Below are positions 23,737-37,100 of a stretch of DNA of 64,000 nt, piece after piece. Under the pieces are notes generated by a model. That model had not been told where the DNA came from. It did no database searches and saw nothing but the letters and a program-made list of their open reading frames with translations. The DNA is from Apis mellifera (lineage: Eukaryota > Arthropoda > Insecta > Hymenoptera > Apidae): the NCBI RefSeq assembly GCF_003254395.2, contig NC_037652.1:1947001-2011000 (forward strand). Direction: 5' to 3'. Position numbers and translations under genes: made by a program. Within the stretch, counting starts at the first letter, position 1. Each line of letters starts with the position of its first letter.

Positions 23737-26640
23737 TTCGTAACAATATTAGATTTGTCTGTGAATTTCGCATAAATCTGATTTAATATAAGACTTGTTT
23801 TACTTTCATAGGAACCGCAATTGCAATATTAATATCATTCTAAATCACATCGACAATCGACATCTTGTATAGAAAATATTTTAAAAATTAAAATTTTTAA
23901 ATTAAAAAGAATTTTGAATTTTTATATTAATCTGATATTTTATCAATATAAATCATATAAATCATAATAATTTCACATAAAAAATTAAAAAAGAATCTAT
24001 TTTTCATATAAAATCACTATCACTAATTTTATAATTAATCATAATTCAAATATAAAAAATATATAAGAATATATATATAATAAAAATATATAATAAGAAT
24101 TTCTTAATTAATACTTAATTAATACTTATTATACTAATTAAATATAATTTATTCTATCTTTTTTCAAATCTCAAAACTATCATTGCTATCAATATACACG
24201 TCTTATCCACAGATTATGGATAAAGAGAATATCAATAATTAATCCTTTAAATGGAAAATAATGAAAATCAACTTCATCGAGTTTATTCAGCTCATAATTA
24301 AATTATGATATTATGAAATTAATAGACACTCTGATACCTTATCACGTCACTCTTATAACAAACTACTGTTCGCCTAGCAGAACCCTGGCCGATCGAGAAC
24401 GTGTGTAGATCGACAAAACGGTCCCGCACTAATTGATGTATGATGTATCTTCGATAGTTATTAACAGGTGGAAAGACGAGTACCCTGTAAAAGTGAAAAG
24501 AACACGTTATGATCGCAACTGAAAGTGAGACTGGACTGAGGACGGTCAACGGGTGAACGTAATCGTCTTGTCCCGGGCTACTTTGCCGTATATCCTGTCA
24601 GATGAACACATACCGGCTAACTTTTACATAACGTTTCACTTTCTCCTTCGTTGGTTTCCTTAAAATTAAAGCCTTCTTTGAAACCGAATAATCACAAATC
24701 ATTTCAATTACATTTCGTTGATATTATGATCTCGTTAACATTTTAACCACACTTCATGAAAACCAGCAATATTCGAGCAGTATAAACAGTCGGATAAAGT
24801 GGAATTTATTACGTATAACATCGTAAGCGGATGTTTTTAGAAAGCATAAAAACCATTACAATAAGCGGGCGCACACACAATGCAGAAAAATAGGAAACAG
24901 GAAACGCACTTTAATCTTATCTCAGATAATAAATAAAATGATCGAATAATGAGGATGCTAGGGAAGAGATAAATTTTCATCTTAACAACATTCCATGATA
25001 GTTAAATTACATGCCAACCGTTTAGATAGAACGAAGTGTATAGTATGATAAATCATGGTTTTCTTTCCTTTGTATACGTATATGAAAATCAAGAAGAAAA
25101 AGAAATTGAATATACAAGTTTCAACTGGTCAAATAAAATAATCGCATTTCTTAATCTTGTGATCCGATTGTTGAATCGTCAATTTGAATGATATTAATTA
25201 TGTTTTAAAATGGAGTAAATCGACGAGCCTTGTACTACAAAGAAGAAATAGAGTGTTGTATATCTCGTAAGTATTGCGTGGTTCACGTAATCACGCGTAT
25301 ACGTGAGCAACATACGTTCAGCGACCGGTTACACTCCATAGATTAACAATTATCCGTGTAGAGGGCATTCAAAATCATTCAGTTGTTTCTCTTGCATATG
25401 ATTTCAATAATTATGCAATATGGCATATAATTATGATTTTGTTTTTATTGTTATTATTTTTAAATAATTTTTAAAATTTTTAATTTTTAAATGAAATCTT
25501 ATCAAACAGTTTTTATAAATAGAAACATGTTTAAATTTTGTTATCACATATTTTCGAAATTTTACATGTTTATTTACTATTTCTAAAATAGTTAAAACTA
25601 TTATATTGTTATATTGAACTGTTATATTGAATGATAAAAGAATTGCACATATATTACAGCGTTCTTATACATTATATATATATTATATTATATTTGCAGC
25701 AATTTTTAATTTTATATAATCATTTTCGTTATTTTCGTTATCGTTTTATTATTCGTTATAGTCGATGAAAATAATACGTTCTATTAAACTTACTATTTCG
25801 TATAAATTTTCTTTTATTATTTAATGACATATATACGCAAGTTCCGTCATTTATAAAGGGTTATTTAATCAATATCCGCAACTTAAAATCCCATTATCTT
25901 CTTACTATAATGTTCTGAGTAAAACATAAAGACAAGATATGTATTTATAATCGAAAATCAACATAAAAAAATTCAAAAATAAGTGAAAAAAACTAATAAT
26001 ATTTGTAAAATGCATTTTTATTTACATTAGATAATGATTCCCTGTTTTTTATGTTTGTTATATAGTGTTATATATAGTAGATATTATATAGTATCTGACA
26101 AAAAAGAAAAGCGTAAATATTCGAATTTGCGGGATATGTAAAGAAAAAAAAACAGATTAAGGAAATCATTTCAGAATGTATATAATAGCGATCAAGATTT
26201 GAAAAAAATAATACCATTTATCTTTAGATCGCAATATTTATATATTTTGTTCGGGAATTTAAAAAATGTTAGTAAATTGTTGAAACTTTTTAGCAGATGT
26301 ATAGTATCTTAAATCTTTGAAATTCCAAAATCTTAATTTTAATTAGAAAAATGCAAATAAATTGAACGTAATCAGATTTAACTATATAACATTTATCAAA
26401 ATTATTAAAAAAATTTATAGATTATTAAATTAATCATTTATGACGTATCTTATCTTATTTTTTTTGTGATTGACAAATGTCAATCAATTTTACAATGTAT
26501 CTTTTAAAACTTTAAGATCAATAATTTCATGGTGAAAATGTTATAATATACTATGATAAAAGCTTATAGAAAATGAAAGTCAAGAATAAATACTCGAAGA
26601 CACATTGTAAAAAATGTAGACATCTAACCTTTAAAGGCGC
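23737..26640. other. Non-coding region upstream of R3HCC1L-like
   Basis: No coding exon recognised. The stretch at about 24320-24640 is GC-richer than its surroundings, with CACGTCA and GTCCCG-type words, and is a reasonable promoter or leader candidate for the minus-strand gene. A second less AT-rich patch at about 25250-25370 contains ACGCGTATACGTG. The rest is AT-rich. Confidence 0.35.
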
Positions 26641-27010
26641 GTCGTTACATCAGGAAATGTGATCGTTTGGCTTGCCTACCTTTTTCGTTTCTTGTCTTTT
26701 GAAAATAGAGTTACGTCGTGCTCCACGTCCTCGGAGAAGAGGCTATCTTGTAAGCTCATTTATCTTCGAAACTGCACGTAATTCAGACATATGAGAAATT
26801 ATTGATACTTATAATCAAATTCATCAAAATTTATTCAACAAAACCACGTTTACCGTGCTGCTGAACAGCAGCAACGGTCTCTACTCGACGCACATTGACC
26901 ATAAACTACTTGAGAATACGTCGCGCATGCGTTGATTTACTTTAGCCTGTTCAGTTACTGCGCATGCGTGTTACTTTAAATTGAGTAGTCGTTTCACATG
27001 AAATTTTGGC
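26640..27010. promoter_or_regulatory. Promoter-like CpG-rich patch with two NRF-1-type sites
   Basis: GCGCATGCG occurs twice, at 26923-26931 and 26960-26968, 37 bp apart. This palindromic word is the core of the NRF-1 (Drosophila ewg) binding site, typical of broadly expressed promoters. Possible donor sites leave the patch in both directions (ATCTT|GTAAGCTC on plus near 26745; AAAAAG|GTAGGC on minus near 26680). The nearest gene it could serve on minus is R3HCC1L-like, 3 kb away; no plus-strand gene is visible nearby. Confidence 0.4.
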
Positions 27011-29140
27011 CGGCGATATTTTTTACAATTTTTTCTTATGTTATATTTAAAAAATTAATGTAAATTTTAATATATTAATTTATTAATTTTATGTTATTGT
27101 TTTGTGAAATAATATGAAATAATATATATAATAACTTTCATTGATTTTTTTTTCTTGTAAATATAAAATATATTACATATTATCAATCAAAAAAATTAAA
27201 GATTTCACACTTTCTCAGAAATATGCCACGATTCTATAATATATTGATTTTTTTTTATGTTTTATATCAATAAGTATAATAATTTTTTTTTTGCAATTCA
27301 AAAATATGCAGCAAGATCATTATTTAATTGACAATTTTTCATAACATTAATTCAATATCTTGGCGATTCTTCAACTTCGAGTATAAGTGATTATTCAACT
27401 TAGTTAAGTTTATCAAGGAAGAGTTGTGATTAATTTAATGGTTATCTTATTGGATTTTTAAGAAGAAAATTTGCCAATCATACGCTTTGAAAATCATAAA
27501 TATCCTATTTTATGCATGTAGTTAATAAGGATAAGAATGATGTATGGATATTTACAATTACCAGAATTTTCCAGGTAGAGGCTTGAAATAAAAATGATTA
27601 TTTCAAATTGTTCCCTAATTATGCTTTAAAAAAATCTTTAATTATTGAGTGCAAGAAAAAAAAAATTCTAAATCATAAATACTTATTTCTGGTAATATTC
27701 TAAATTCTAATTTTAATATTCTAATATTGTTGTATTATTCTTAGCTTAGAACTACTAATAATTATATAATAAAATAAATTTTACAGGTTTATTAACGAGA
27801 CGAAACACATAATATTAATAATTTGCCATTATTTTATGTGTAATTATTAATTAAGTTCAAAAAATTCATTATATATTTCTTATTGATTGAAATATTTGAA
27901 AAATATTTATAAATTTTCAATTTATCTTTTATAAGATAACATTTGGGTTTTTATTAATTAATTCAATTAATACTGTACAAAACATATTTATTTAATAATT
28001 TATGGAAATACACACATAGTGTACAACATACAAGCCCTAGCATTCATAAAATGCTGCTACATTGTAAAGTTGAATTCACTTCACTTTTTTTTCTAAAATA
28101 TTTACATATAATCACGTTTTTTCGCTTTACATTTTTTGTCGAAACAAGTTCATGTAACTACAAGCGACAAGTCCCGGTTGTTTCACTCAACGCGTCGTTG
28201 TGTTTATCAAATTCATCGAGAAAATATGTTATATCTGATAAAATTTTTTTGTATCTCGGCATTGAGAGAAACTCGAGATCGAATTAGAATGTGTACAGCG
28301 CATAAACATACAAAGTTAAAAGGATCCAAATCTTTTTTAACCGGATCCAGTTTCTTTTCTTTTTTTTTTTTTCCATTTTCTTTTTTCTCTAATACAAAGC
28401 TGCGTCTATACGCAATATTATCGGAATTCTGTCAAAAATATTCTATATACAATTATAATATGTATAAAAAGAAATTCACATCTTAAAATTACAAGAAGAA
28501 GGGCAATCTTGTTCTGTTGCTGTGCAAAAAAGCAACAAATTCTTATCTATGAGACACCAATTGGCATTTTTGTATCTTCAAACTAAAAATTTATAGAAAA
28601 TTGATACAAAAATGCGCAAGGTGATTATATCATAGTTATTATATTTATAACTAAATATTTAGAATTATATTTAGCGATAATGTGAGCAAACAAAATTTGT
28701 TTTCCCATTATTTCACTATCGCTATGATTTCTTGGTCTACTTATATTTATGCGTTATATAAATGTAGAAAGTAATTCATAAACATTAAAAAGAGTTAATG
28801 TAACTCAATGAAAGATAATACGCAAATGATTTCGAATGCTAAAGAAATAGATGGTCATGTGTGTAAAATGATGGAATTGCTATCATTAAAAAATGTATTA
28901 ATGACTATCGGTAATCTAATAAAATTCATTCTTTCTACTACATAATAGAAAGATATTAAAAATCTATAAAGCAATTTCTCTTTTATTACAAAAAATTATT
29001 TTTCAAATTTAATGTCTTTGCTATGTCAAAATGAAATAAGTACTATGATGGACAATACACGGATAGAATAAGAAAACATTCAAAGTAGGTACAAGATTCT
29101 TTGTGATTCTTATCGCGAATCGAACATACAAATATTAATC
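27011..29140. other. AT-rich spacer and probable PCGF3 3' UTR
   Basis: 27011-28000 is plain AT-rich DNA. From about 28020 to 29140 complexity rises slightly, compatible with a long 3' UTR of the minus-strand PCGF3 gene. Open frames at 28051-28486 overlap in two frames and resemble nothing I know. Confidence 0.4.
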
Positions 29141-30065
29141 TTAAATATCTATTCGTGGTCTATATTGTAGCCTTAAAGGTGGGTCCCGGAACCTCCATCT
29201 TGTTACATAAACGAATTTTAATGTATGGTCCTTACCTAATAGTTCATCATTACATAAAATATCAATCTACAAAAATTTAATTAATATTACTAATCAATCA
29301 ATCAAACAATCAATAATCTTAATTCCAATATAAATTTTTTTTTTACTTACATCTCGATATTTTTCCATTCCATTTAACACTTTCTTGGCAATAAACTTTT
29401 TTAAATGCGTAATAGTTGCTTGGGCAGAGCATCTGATAAATCTTCGTTTCAAAGTCTTTAAACTTGTATTTATGCATTCCAAACATACATTAACCTGTAA
29501 AAATATTAGCTTTTTAATATTATGATCTACAAAGTCAAATCAAATAAAATTGTCAATCATCTTTTTACCTGTTCATCAGTACGATGATAATCTGATTCTG
29601 CATGTGCATCTGCTGTTGCCTTTTCCTCTTCAACATCTCCAGCATTTGGTAATATATCTTTTGGGCAAGGTAAACCTCTTGCTCTATAAAATTCTCTTTC
29701 TCTTTTAATTTCATCTAAAAAAAAAAATTTAATCAAGTATATTGTTAATTATGTACGATTTTTTTTTCATTAATAAACAAATGCTAACTTTCTTGAAGAT
29801 CAGGAACTAATTTATAGACAATATCTTGCATAGTTCTGTCAAAGCTTATATATTGGAGAGGATGAGATTGATGTATGACAATTTGACATGTTGGACAAGT
29901 ATGCTTTTCTTCTAAATGTTTCACTAGACAGCTTTTACAAAATGTATGTAAACATTCTGTAACAGTAGTGGCATCTATCAAATAACCTTTGCATATCTTG
30001 CATGTTATGTGACTGTTCAATGTTTTTAATTTAATTCTCCTCTCCATGGCACTGGTAATCACCAT
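29141..30065 (-). CDS. l(3)73Ah: Polycomb group RING finger protein 3 (PCGF3; Drosophila l(3)73Ah)
   Basis: Subunit of variant PRC1 (PRC1.3), pairing with RING1 to ubiquitinate histone H2A in the nucleus. Exons in order: 29789-30065, 29569-29714, 29351-29494, 29141-29266; 693 nt, 230 residues. The RING finger starts near residue 22 (CKICKGYLIDATTVTECLHT, then CKSC, then CPTC), followed by IHQSHPLQYISFDRTMQDIV and YKLVPDLQE, almost identical to human PCGF3. The middle exon is acidic (DVEEEK) and ends DYHRTDEQ. The C-terminal RAWUL domain contains IRCSAQATITHLKKFIAKK and LGKDHTLKFVYVTRWRF, ending PRIDI. Two start codons are in frame (residues 1 and 7). The second, in GCCATGG context, matches the human start better and would give 224 residues. 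Phase and splice sites are intact throughout. Confidence 0.96.
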
Positions 30066-31200
30066 TTAATAAATATTACTATCTGCGACACCATACAAGT
30101 GCCATCAAATTCTGTTGTCAAATTGTTCCAAATTTGTAATTATAACTAAAATCATATACAATAAATTACAATACTTTTATTTTGCAAAAAAAAAAACTAT
30201 ATATAAAATAATAAACATAATATATACAACATAATATATACTATTATATACAAAAATTAGAATTATAGAAAAGATAAAATTCTTATAATAAGTAAATCCT
30301 ATAAAATTTGTTATATTGACACATAGTTTGATTTATTTAAAATTATTTAAAATTTAAAGAACAAAACGAAATTCTTTAAAAAATAATCAATGGAAAGAAG
30401 TAAATTCTTTGCTTTGAAAAAAGTGGGTTATCAAATTCTAACCTGAATGTCGAGTGTTAACACACAACAGCAACTTCCACTCGCATTATTCGTTAAGAAG
30501 TTTTGTATGTACGGTCCATATAATTCTTGGCATTTTTTTATCGTTGAATCGAAGTGAAATGGAGAAATACAAAATTAAACGTTCTACTAAAAACTTGGTA
30601 AAAACAACTAAGTGTAAATGTGGCTGATGACAACAAAACGAACTGATTTCAGCGCCTCTATCTGTCTTATATTCAACTTTTCTCTGGACACGCGGTTCCG
30701 ATCTATGGTGGGGATTCCATTATACATATTTTTTCGATTAATCATAAAGCAATTTGTTTGTTCGTTTAACTGTTGACGTGTATATATCTATTTTATATGT
30801 GTACAATTCAATCGATTTCAATCTATATTAATTATAGTTTGATAAATAACCATAAATACTGATAAACAAAAAATGATAAATATATAATAAACGAAAATCT
30901 AGGTAATTTTATTCATATAAAATATGTAAAAATTCATAGTGCATAAAAATTGATTTTTAATGGATTAATAGGTCAATTGAATTAATATTAGTTAATAATA
31001 ATAAAATTCGTATGCATTTATAATTTTTTAAAAAATTTTTTAAAAATATAATTAAAAATATAAAATAAATCAACTTTTAATCGTATTATTTAATAATTTA
31101 ACCGATAATTTAAATAAATAAAAAATAATTAAATAAAAATATTTTAGAAATGTATCGTTTCAGAATAATGATTTTTAAAATTATCTCAATATTTTTTTTT
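30066..31200. other. Upstream region of PCGF3
   Basis: 30450-30720 is less AT-rich and presumably carries the PCGF3 promoter and leader on minus. Beyond about 30720 the DNA is AT-rich with no visible gene. Confidence 0.4.
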
Positions 31201-34102
31201 CTTTGGTATTTCAATATTATAGTTTTGAAACAAAAAATATTAAAAATCGTGAAAATAAAAAGAAAATTTCAAAATAATAAATAGTAGACATCGATTAATG
31301 TGGATAATTACCAGTGATTTATTCGAGACGAAATTCATGTTACAATAATATTTACGCAGACTATACATATAATCTATCTTGGTAAATGCTGATTTACTGG
31401 CTACCTTTAGGTGCTCGAGGAAAAAAAAAAATATATATATATATATATAAAAGAAAGAAAACATGAGAAAACATTTTTAAATAAAAGGATCGATACTATA
31501 TACAAAAAGTCTTCTGTCACGCTTACATATTTTATTTTCATTGATCATATTGATTAATTTTTTCTATATTTTTACATGTACATTATATCTCATTTCGCTC
31601 GTTCAATGATGATACAAAAAGAAAAAGTGTTAACGACATTCTAAAATACATCCTAAGTAACAATATACAAAGAAATAAATTATCTACTACTAAGCACCTC
31701 TTGTATGCACCATTTATACATCTCAGTTTGCATTTTATATCCATATGGACGATGCAATAAATTCTCTTCCATTTTCTTCTCTTCTCTTTTTCTTTTTATT
31801 TGTCATATGCAAAGTTTCTTTCGCCGCAACACAAAATTATATCTTTGTTTAAATCGAACGATTCTTTGCATTCTTGTCTATTTGACGAGGACACTATTGT
31901 CAGGATTTCAATAAATTAACAATGGTATATCATTATTAACATTAATATTTGTGTTAAAAATTTATTAAAAATACTAACGAATCATGTCACTCGTCTCTTC
32001 ACTATGATCTACAAAATAGCTTTTTCTTTCTACAAAAATTAGAAAATATGCTCGTTATCCACTAATATTTGTTCACATGTATAAACGCTAGCATTAAACA
32101 TACTTTAATGAGTTCGAGCTATGTTACAGAGAAACATACAGGTTTTTATTAATTGACTAGTTACAAACACGTTTCGAGACAATTTTATAACGATATCTCT
32201 TCCATGCAAACTTGATATGCACCATTCGTCATTTCTTTACGTATTAACAAACAATAAGCCTTGGTAGAATTTTTTCTTCTTCGTTCTTTTTTTCTCGCAT
32301 ATTTTTCTTTTACCAAGGCACTTATCAATGGCACTGTAGTATTAACATGTACAAAATTGGACGTAAACATTTGTATATAAACTTTATTATATTTTGCTTT
32401 GGCTGCAAACATAGTTCAGATGTGCACCAAAGTCTAAGCTGTTACTAATGCTAATTCTTTTTAAAATCTGTAGCTGATTGCCGTCATTAAGTATTATCTT
32501 ACTTTAAATTCTACAATTGATTACTGTGTACTATATCATTATATTTACAAAAATTTATGTATATTTTACAATTACTATAAAAATTAGATTCAAGTTCTGA
32601 ACCTAACCTAAAAATAAAAGTAATCAAGAATCGTTAATTAGAAATCGATTCTTAAATCAATAGTTAAATTCCAATAGTTATTTAATTGCATTCATCAGAT
32701 TTAACATTTTTTTAAAGTTTTAAATAATTAATAATAATGCGATTATAAATATATTTTAAAACAATAATTATTTCCATTTTCATCTTTCAATGTCTACAAT
32801 TCTACAACATTCAGCTATAGATTTTTTAAAATTGTACATCTTTTGACGAGACTTGCCTCTGATTTAACATAATTTCGTCCTTTTCAACATGAAAAAGTTA
32901 TTATAATTACAAATTTCTTTTTATATTAAAAGATATTTTATTATTTTCAAGTATGCTATCGATGTAGTATAGAATAGATACGATATCTAGATCACATGAG
33001 TCACGTGACGAGGCAAATCTTATTATGTAGAAGCTTAAGACTAAGATTACAGTGAACGAAGATAAATAAAAGATCACAATTGCTTGATCGAATAATATTC
33101 ATACGAATTTTTATTCACTGTAATCATATTATGATACGAATTCATTTGAGAGTAAAGTTTTCAAAAGTTATTTTATTATTTTTATTTTAAGAATTAATCT
33201 AGTGTTCTTTTTCTTGTATTTTTTGCACATATTGATATTGATTTTTCAAAAATAACTTCTACTTTCAATGTATTACTCAATAATAAAAAACAAATCTCGA
33301 GAGTTTTTTGAATTTTTGAAGTTTCAAATGTATTTGCAAAATTAGAATACAAATTCATTTTGAAAATAAAAACCTCTCGAAATTGTTCTAATATTTTTAC
33401 ATTCTACTATATTTTTATTTTGAGAATTATTCTAGTATTTTTTATACATATTTAATTTTCTTATTCTCAATAAATATTTACTAGAATAATTCTCGGAAAT
33501 TTATTTACTAGGATAATTTTCGAAAATTTTATTCTCAAATCGAATTTTGCATGCTTAGGATTCACGTTAAAATAATTGTGAAAAATTGATATGATTCTGT
33601 TCATTATTTGAACCATGAAATCTGATAAATGTGTACAAGAATCACGTGGAACAAACGCATGTTCCATTTAATATAGTAATCGATTTTGCAAGGCATAAAG
33701 ATAACAGGAAAATAAATACAATATTCTCCGTAAGAAAAATCAGTCTCCTCGAAGGCCGGAGTTTTCTTCTTTGATCGATATCTTCCTTTTTTCCCTCTTC
33801 TTTTTCTTTTTCCTTAATTCTACGAAATACGCGCTAAACAAGTCAATACTGATTTATATTATTTGGCGTGTTCGCTAGGTCAGTCGAATAATTTTCATTC
33901 ACCAGCGTCCTTCAAAAAACTTTAAGGCTAGTTTTCTTTTTTCGTGGATCTTCGTTCGTTTTCTTTTTTTACTTTTATTCTTCTTCTCTTTTTCATGTTT
34001 CTATTTATTTCGCTTCGTCGTTCGTTGTATCTTCTGAATTTTTTTTTTCTTCTCATGAGAATTGTACAGATTCTTCGGCTAAAACCGATCGTTCGTAGGA
34101 TT
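31200..34102. other. Region below the FGFR stop codon, likely long 3' UTR plus spacer
   Basis: Immediately downstream (in minus direction) of the FGFR stop. 33680-34100 and 31500-32450 are rich in TTTCTT-type runs, as often seen in 3' UTRs read from the opposite strand. Short (TA)n at about 31433-31449. Small open frames such as 32185-32412 and 33928-34152 are pyrimidine-tract artefacts. Confidence 0.4.
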
Positions 34103-37100
34103 TCATAGTAAGTAGCGGAACTTCTCTTCACCTTCATCGTCGTCGGCTTCACTCGATTCTTGACTGGACGGCGGCGTGTCTAGTTGTGGAAGGCCAAGAT
34201 CCAAATATTCCTAAAATAATAATGATTTTTTTTAAAATTTGAGTTTATTTTAAATATTATCGAAATTTGAATCGTATTTCACATTTAGAAAAATTTGAAT
34301 TTTTTTCAAGAAAATAAATAGAAGTAAAAAAGGAAAAATTCAATAATTTAACAATTTAAAAAAGAATCTTTTGTCAAAGAAAGTTTCACAATTAATATTT
34401 TTTACCTCGTTTGCAGTTATTGTCAATATCCTATCGAGATCCTCGACCAATTCTCCAAACATTGGTCGTTCGTTGGGCTGGTAACTCCAGCAATCCCTCA
34501 TCAACATGTATCTATAAGTTAATATTTTTATTTTAATAATTTTTTTATTATAATAATTTTATTGTAATATTTTTTAATAAACAAATAATATAATAAATAT
34601 TTGGAAAGATATAATAAATTCTGAGAATTGTGCTTACATTTCGATAGAACAACACGGTGGTTTCTCCATTCGATGGCCAGTTCTTAATAATTGGAATAAT
34701 TTTTCTACCGATGGTACGGATGGATAGGGAGTACCACCTAGTGTCATGATCTCCCATAATAAAATTCCATACGACCATCTAAAATATTGTAACAATTTTC
34801 TTAAAATTTTTATATTTTAAAAAAGATAAATAATTTCTTTAAAACAATATAAAATTTTAATTGAATATTTTAGAAAAAATAAATAATTCCACTATTTTAT
34901 AATTTGAGAAATTTTTTTTCTTCGAAATATCAATAATAAAATACATAAACATTGAAAAATGTCCAATATTCAGATGAAATATTTTCTATTTATTCATACA
35001 ATAAATTATTTTTCATTTTGTGGAAGATAAAATTTAAGATGTGTAATAATTCCTAAATTTGAGTTGGTGAATATATTGATAATATATACAATATATTTTT
35101 AAATCATTTAAAAGTACTTAATATTTTTTTACATTTTTCGAGAATTTATATGTATTAATAATTTTATTATCCTTAAATAATATTATTTTATTTTTTGATA
35201 AATCAAATAATATATAACATTTATTTGTAATATATAATTTTAGAAATAATTGCATTTATATTATCATGAAATATGAATGTCTGAACTTTACGTTTATTGC
35301 TATAATTTGCTTAATCTATAAAATATTAATATATTTGAAATATTATGTAATAGTAAAAATTTGAAGTTCAACAAGCCAAAATAAACACAAAAATATTATT
35401 TAATTCTATTAATTATAAAATTTAAAAAAAATCTGTTAAAATAATTGAAATTTGCATTAAATAAAGTGAAATAATGAAACAATGTGATAAAGATAATGTT
35501 TATAATTTAATTTCACTGTACATTTCAAATAATAATATTTATAATGTATATTTCACCAAACAATAGGATATTTTATGAAATAGAATACGATTCTTATAAA
35601 ATAAATTCATTATAAACAGTGATGTATGATCTATATGAAATTGTTTATCAAAAAATAGAACTTTTTCATTAAACAATAATCGAATAATACAATGTACTTA
35701 CACGTCAGATTGAGTGGTATAGACCCGATGGAACAAAGCCTCAGGTGCCATCCACTTAACCGGAAGTCTTCCGTCTGTGGTTTTCCTATAATAATCGTGA
35801 CAATGGATATCCCTTGCCAGACCAAAATCAGCGATCTTCAACACATATTCGTCGCTGACCAACACATTTCTGGCAGCCAGATCCCTATGAATGCACCTCC
35901 TGCTCGCTAAATATTCCATCCCTCTAGCTACCTGATAGGCAAATGATACAAGATCCTTTTGCGTGAGAGTCTTCTTTTCTTTTGGCTCTTGACCAATCGT
36001 TGGTTCGTATCCCGAGGAAGGTCTATGGTCTCGTAGAAAATCACGGAGGTTTCCATGTGGGGCGAATTCTACGACCACGTACAAAGGTCCCCCTTGTGTA
36101 CAGGCGCCTAATAGATTGATTATATTCACATGTTTGCCGATCATCTTCATCATCTCCATTTCGGATACCAAATCCATCATTTCCGCATCGGTATGGCCTT
36201 CTATGGAAGAATTAATAATTGGATTAATATTAATATAGTTTAATAATATTAGATATAATATAATATATATATTATATCTAATATTATTATATAATATCTC
36301 ATATAATATAATATAATAATATTAAAATTAATATAGGTCTAATTTTAAGTTTGGATAAATAATATTAACCAGTACAAAATATAATTTTTATAACAAAGAT
36401 TATGATTTTTATATAATTCGAAGTTCAGAATATGTAAAATTAATATTATTATAAATGTATGTAGAAAATATTTGAAATTTATTTTTTAAATAATTTATTA
36501 TTGATAATATATTTGAAATTAAGTTTCAAAAGTTTATATTTAGAATATTTATATTTTTGTGGAGTATAATTTTAAATGCATGAGAATATTGATTTTTTTT
36601 AGAGAATAAAAGTTAAAAATTAAAAAAAAAAAAAAGATTTTACCTTTCAACATTTTTACAGCGACAACACAAGGTATTCCAGGTTTTCCAGTGTTGGTTT
36701 GTGCCCTAACCACTTTTCCAAAAGCACCCTCACCCAAAGTATTACCCAAAGTCAAATGTTCTCTGGGCAATTCCCAAGCGCTATCCACTGGAAGCTCATA
36801 TTCTGATATACTTCCTCCATTACTATCCTCTGCGGCTACCGTTGATTTTTGTTTCTCGATCTTTACCACTGGCATCAATAATGGTTCTTGAACATTTTGT
36901 GCATTTACCAAATTTTGTTTCTCCACAATCACTTTCTTTGTCCATTGTGTTACGACCGCGGCACGTGCCGTTTCTATGGCCAACAATTTCTTCATCTTCT
37001 CACGTTTCAAACGATGGAAAATATATATGACGACTACTACGCCCACGGCAAAGAAAATGAAGAGAACTGCGGCCAGAACGTTTACCAGAATTTGTGGTTT

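Noticed and set aside
28051..28486. Overlapping plus frames of 78 and 116 codons
   Set aside because: Two frames of the same strand overlap with unremarkable composition; more likely the antisense of the PCGF3 3' UTR.
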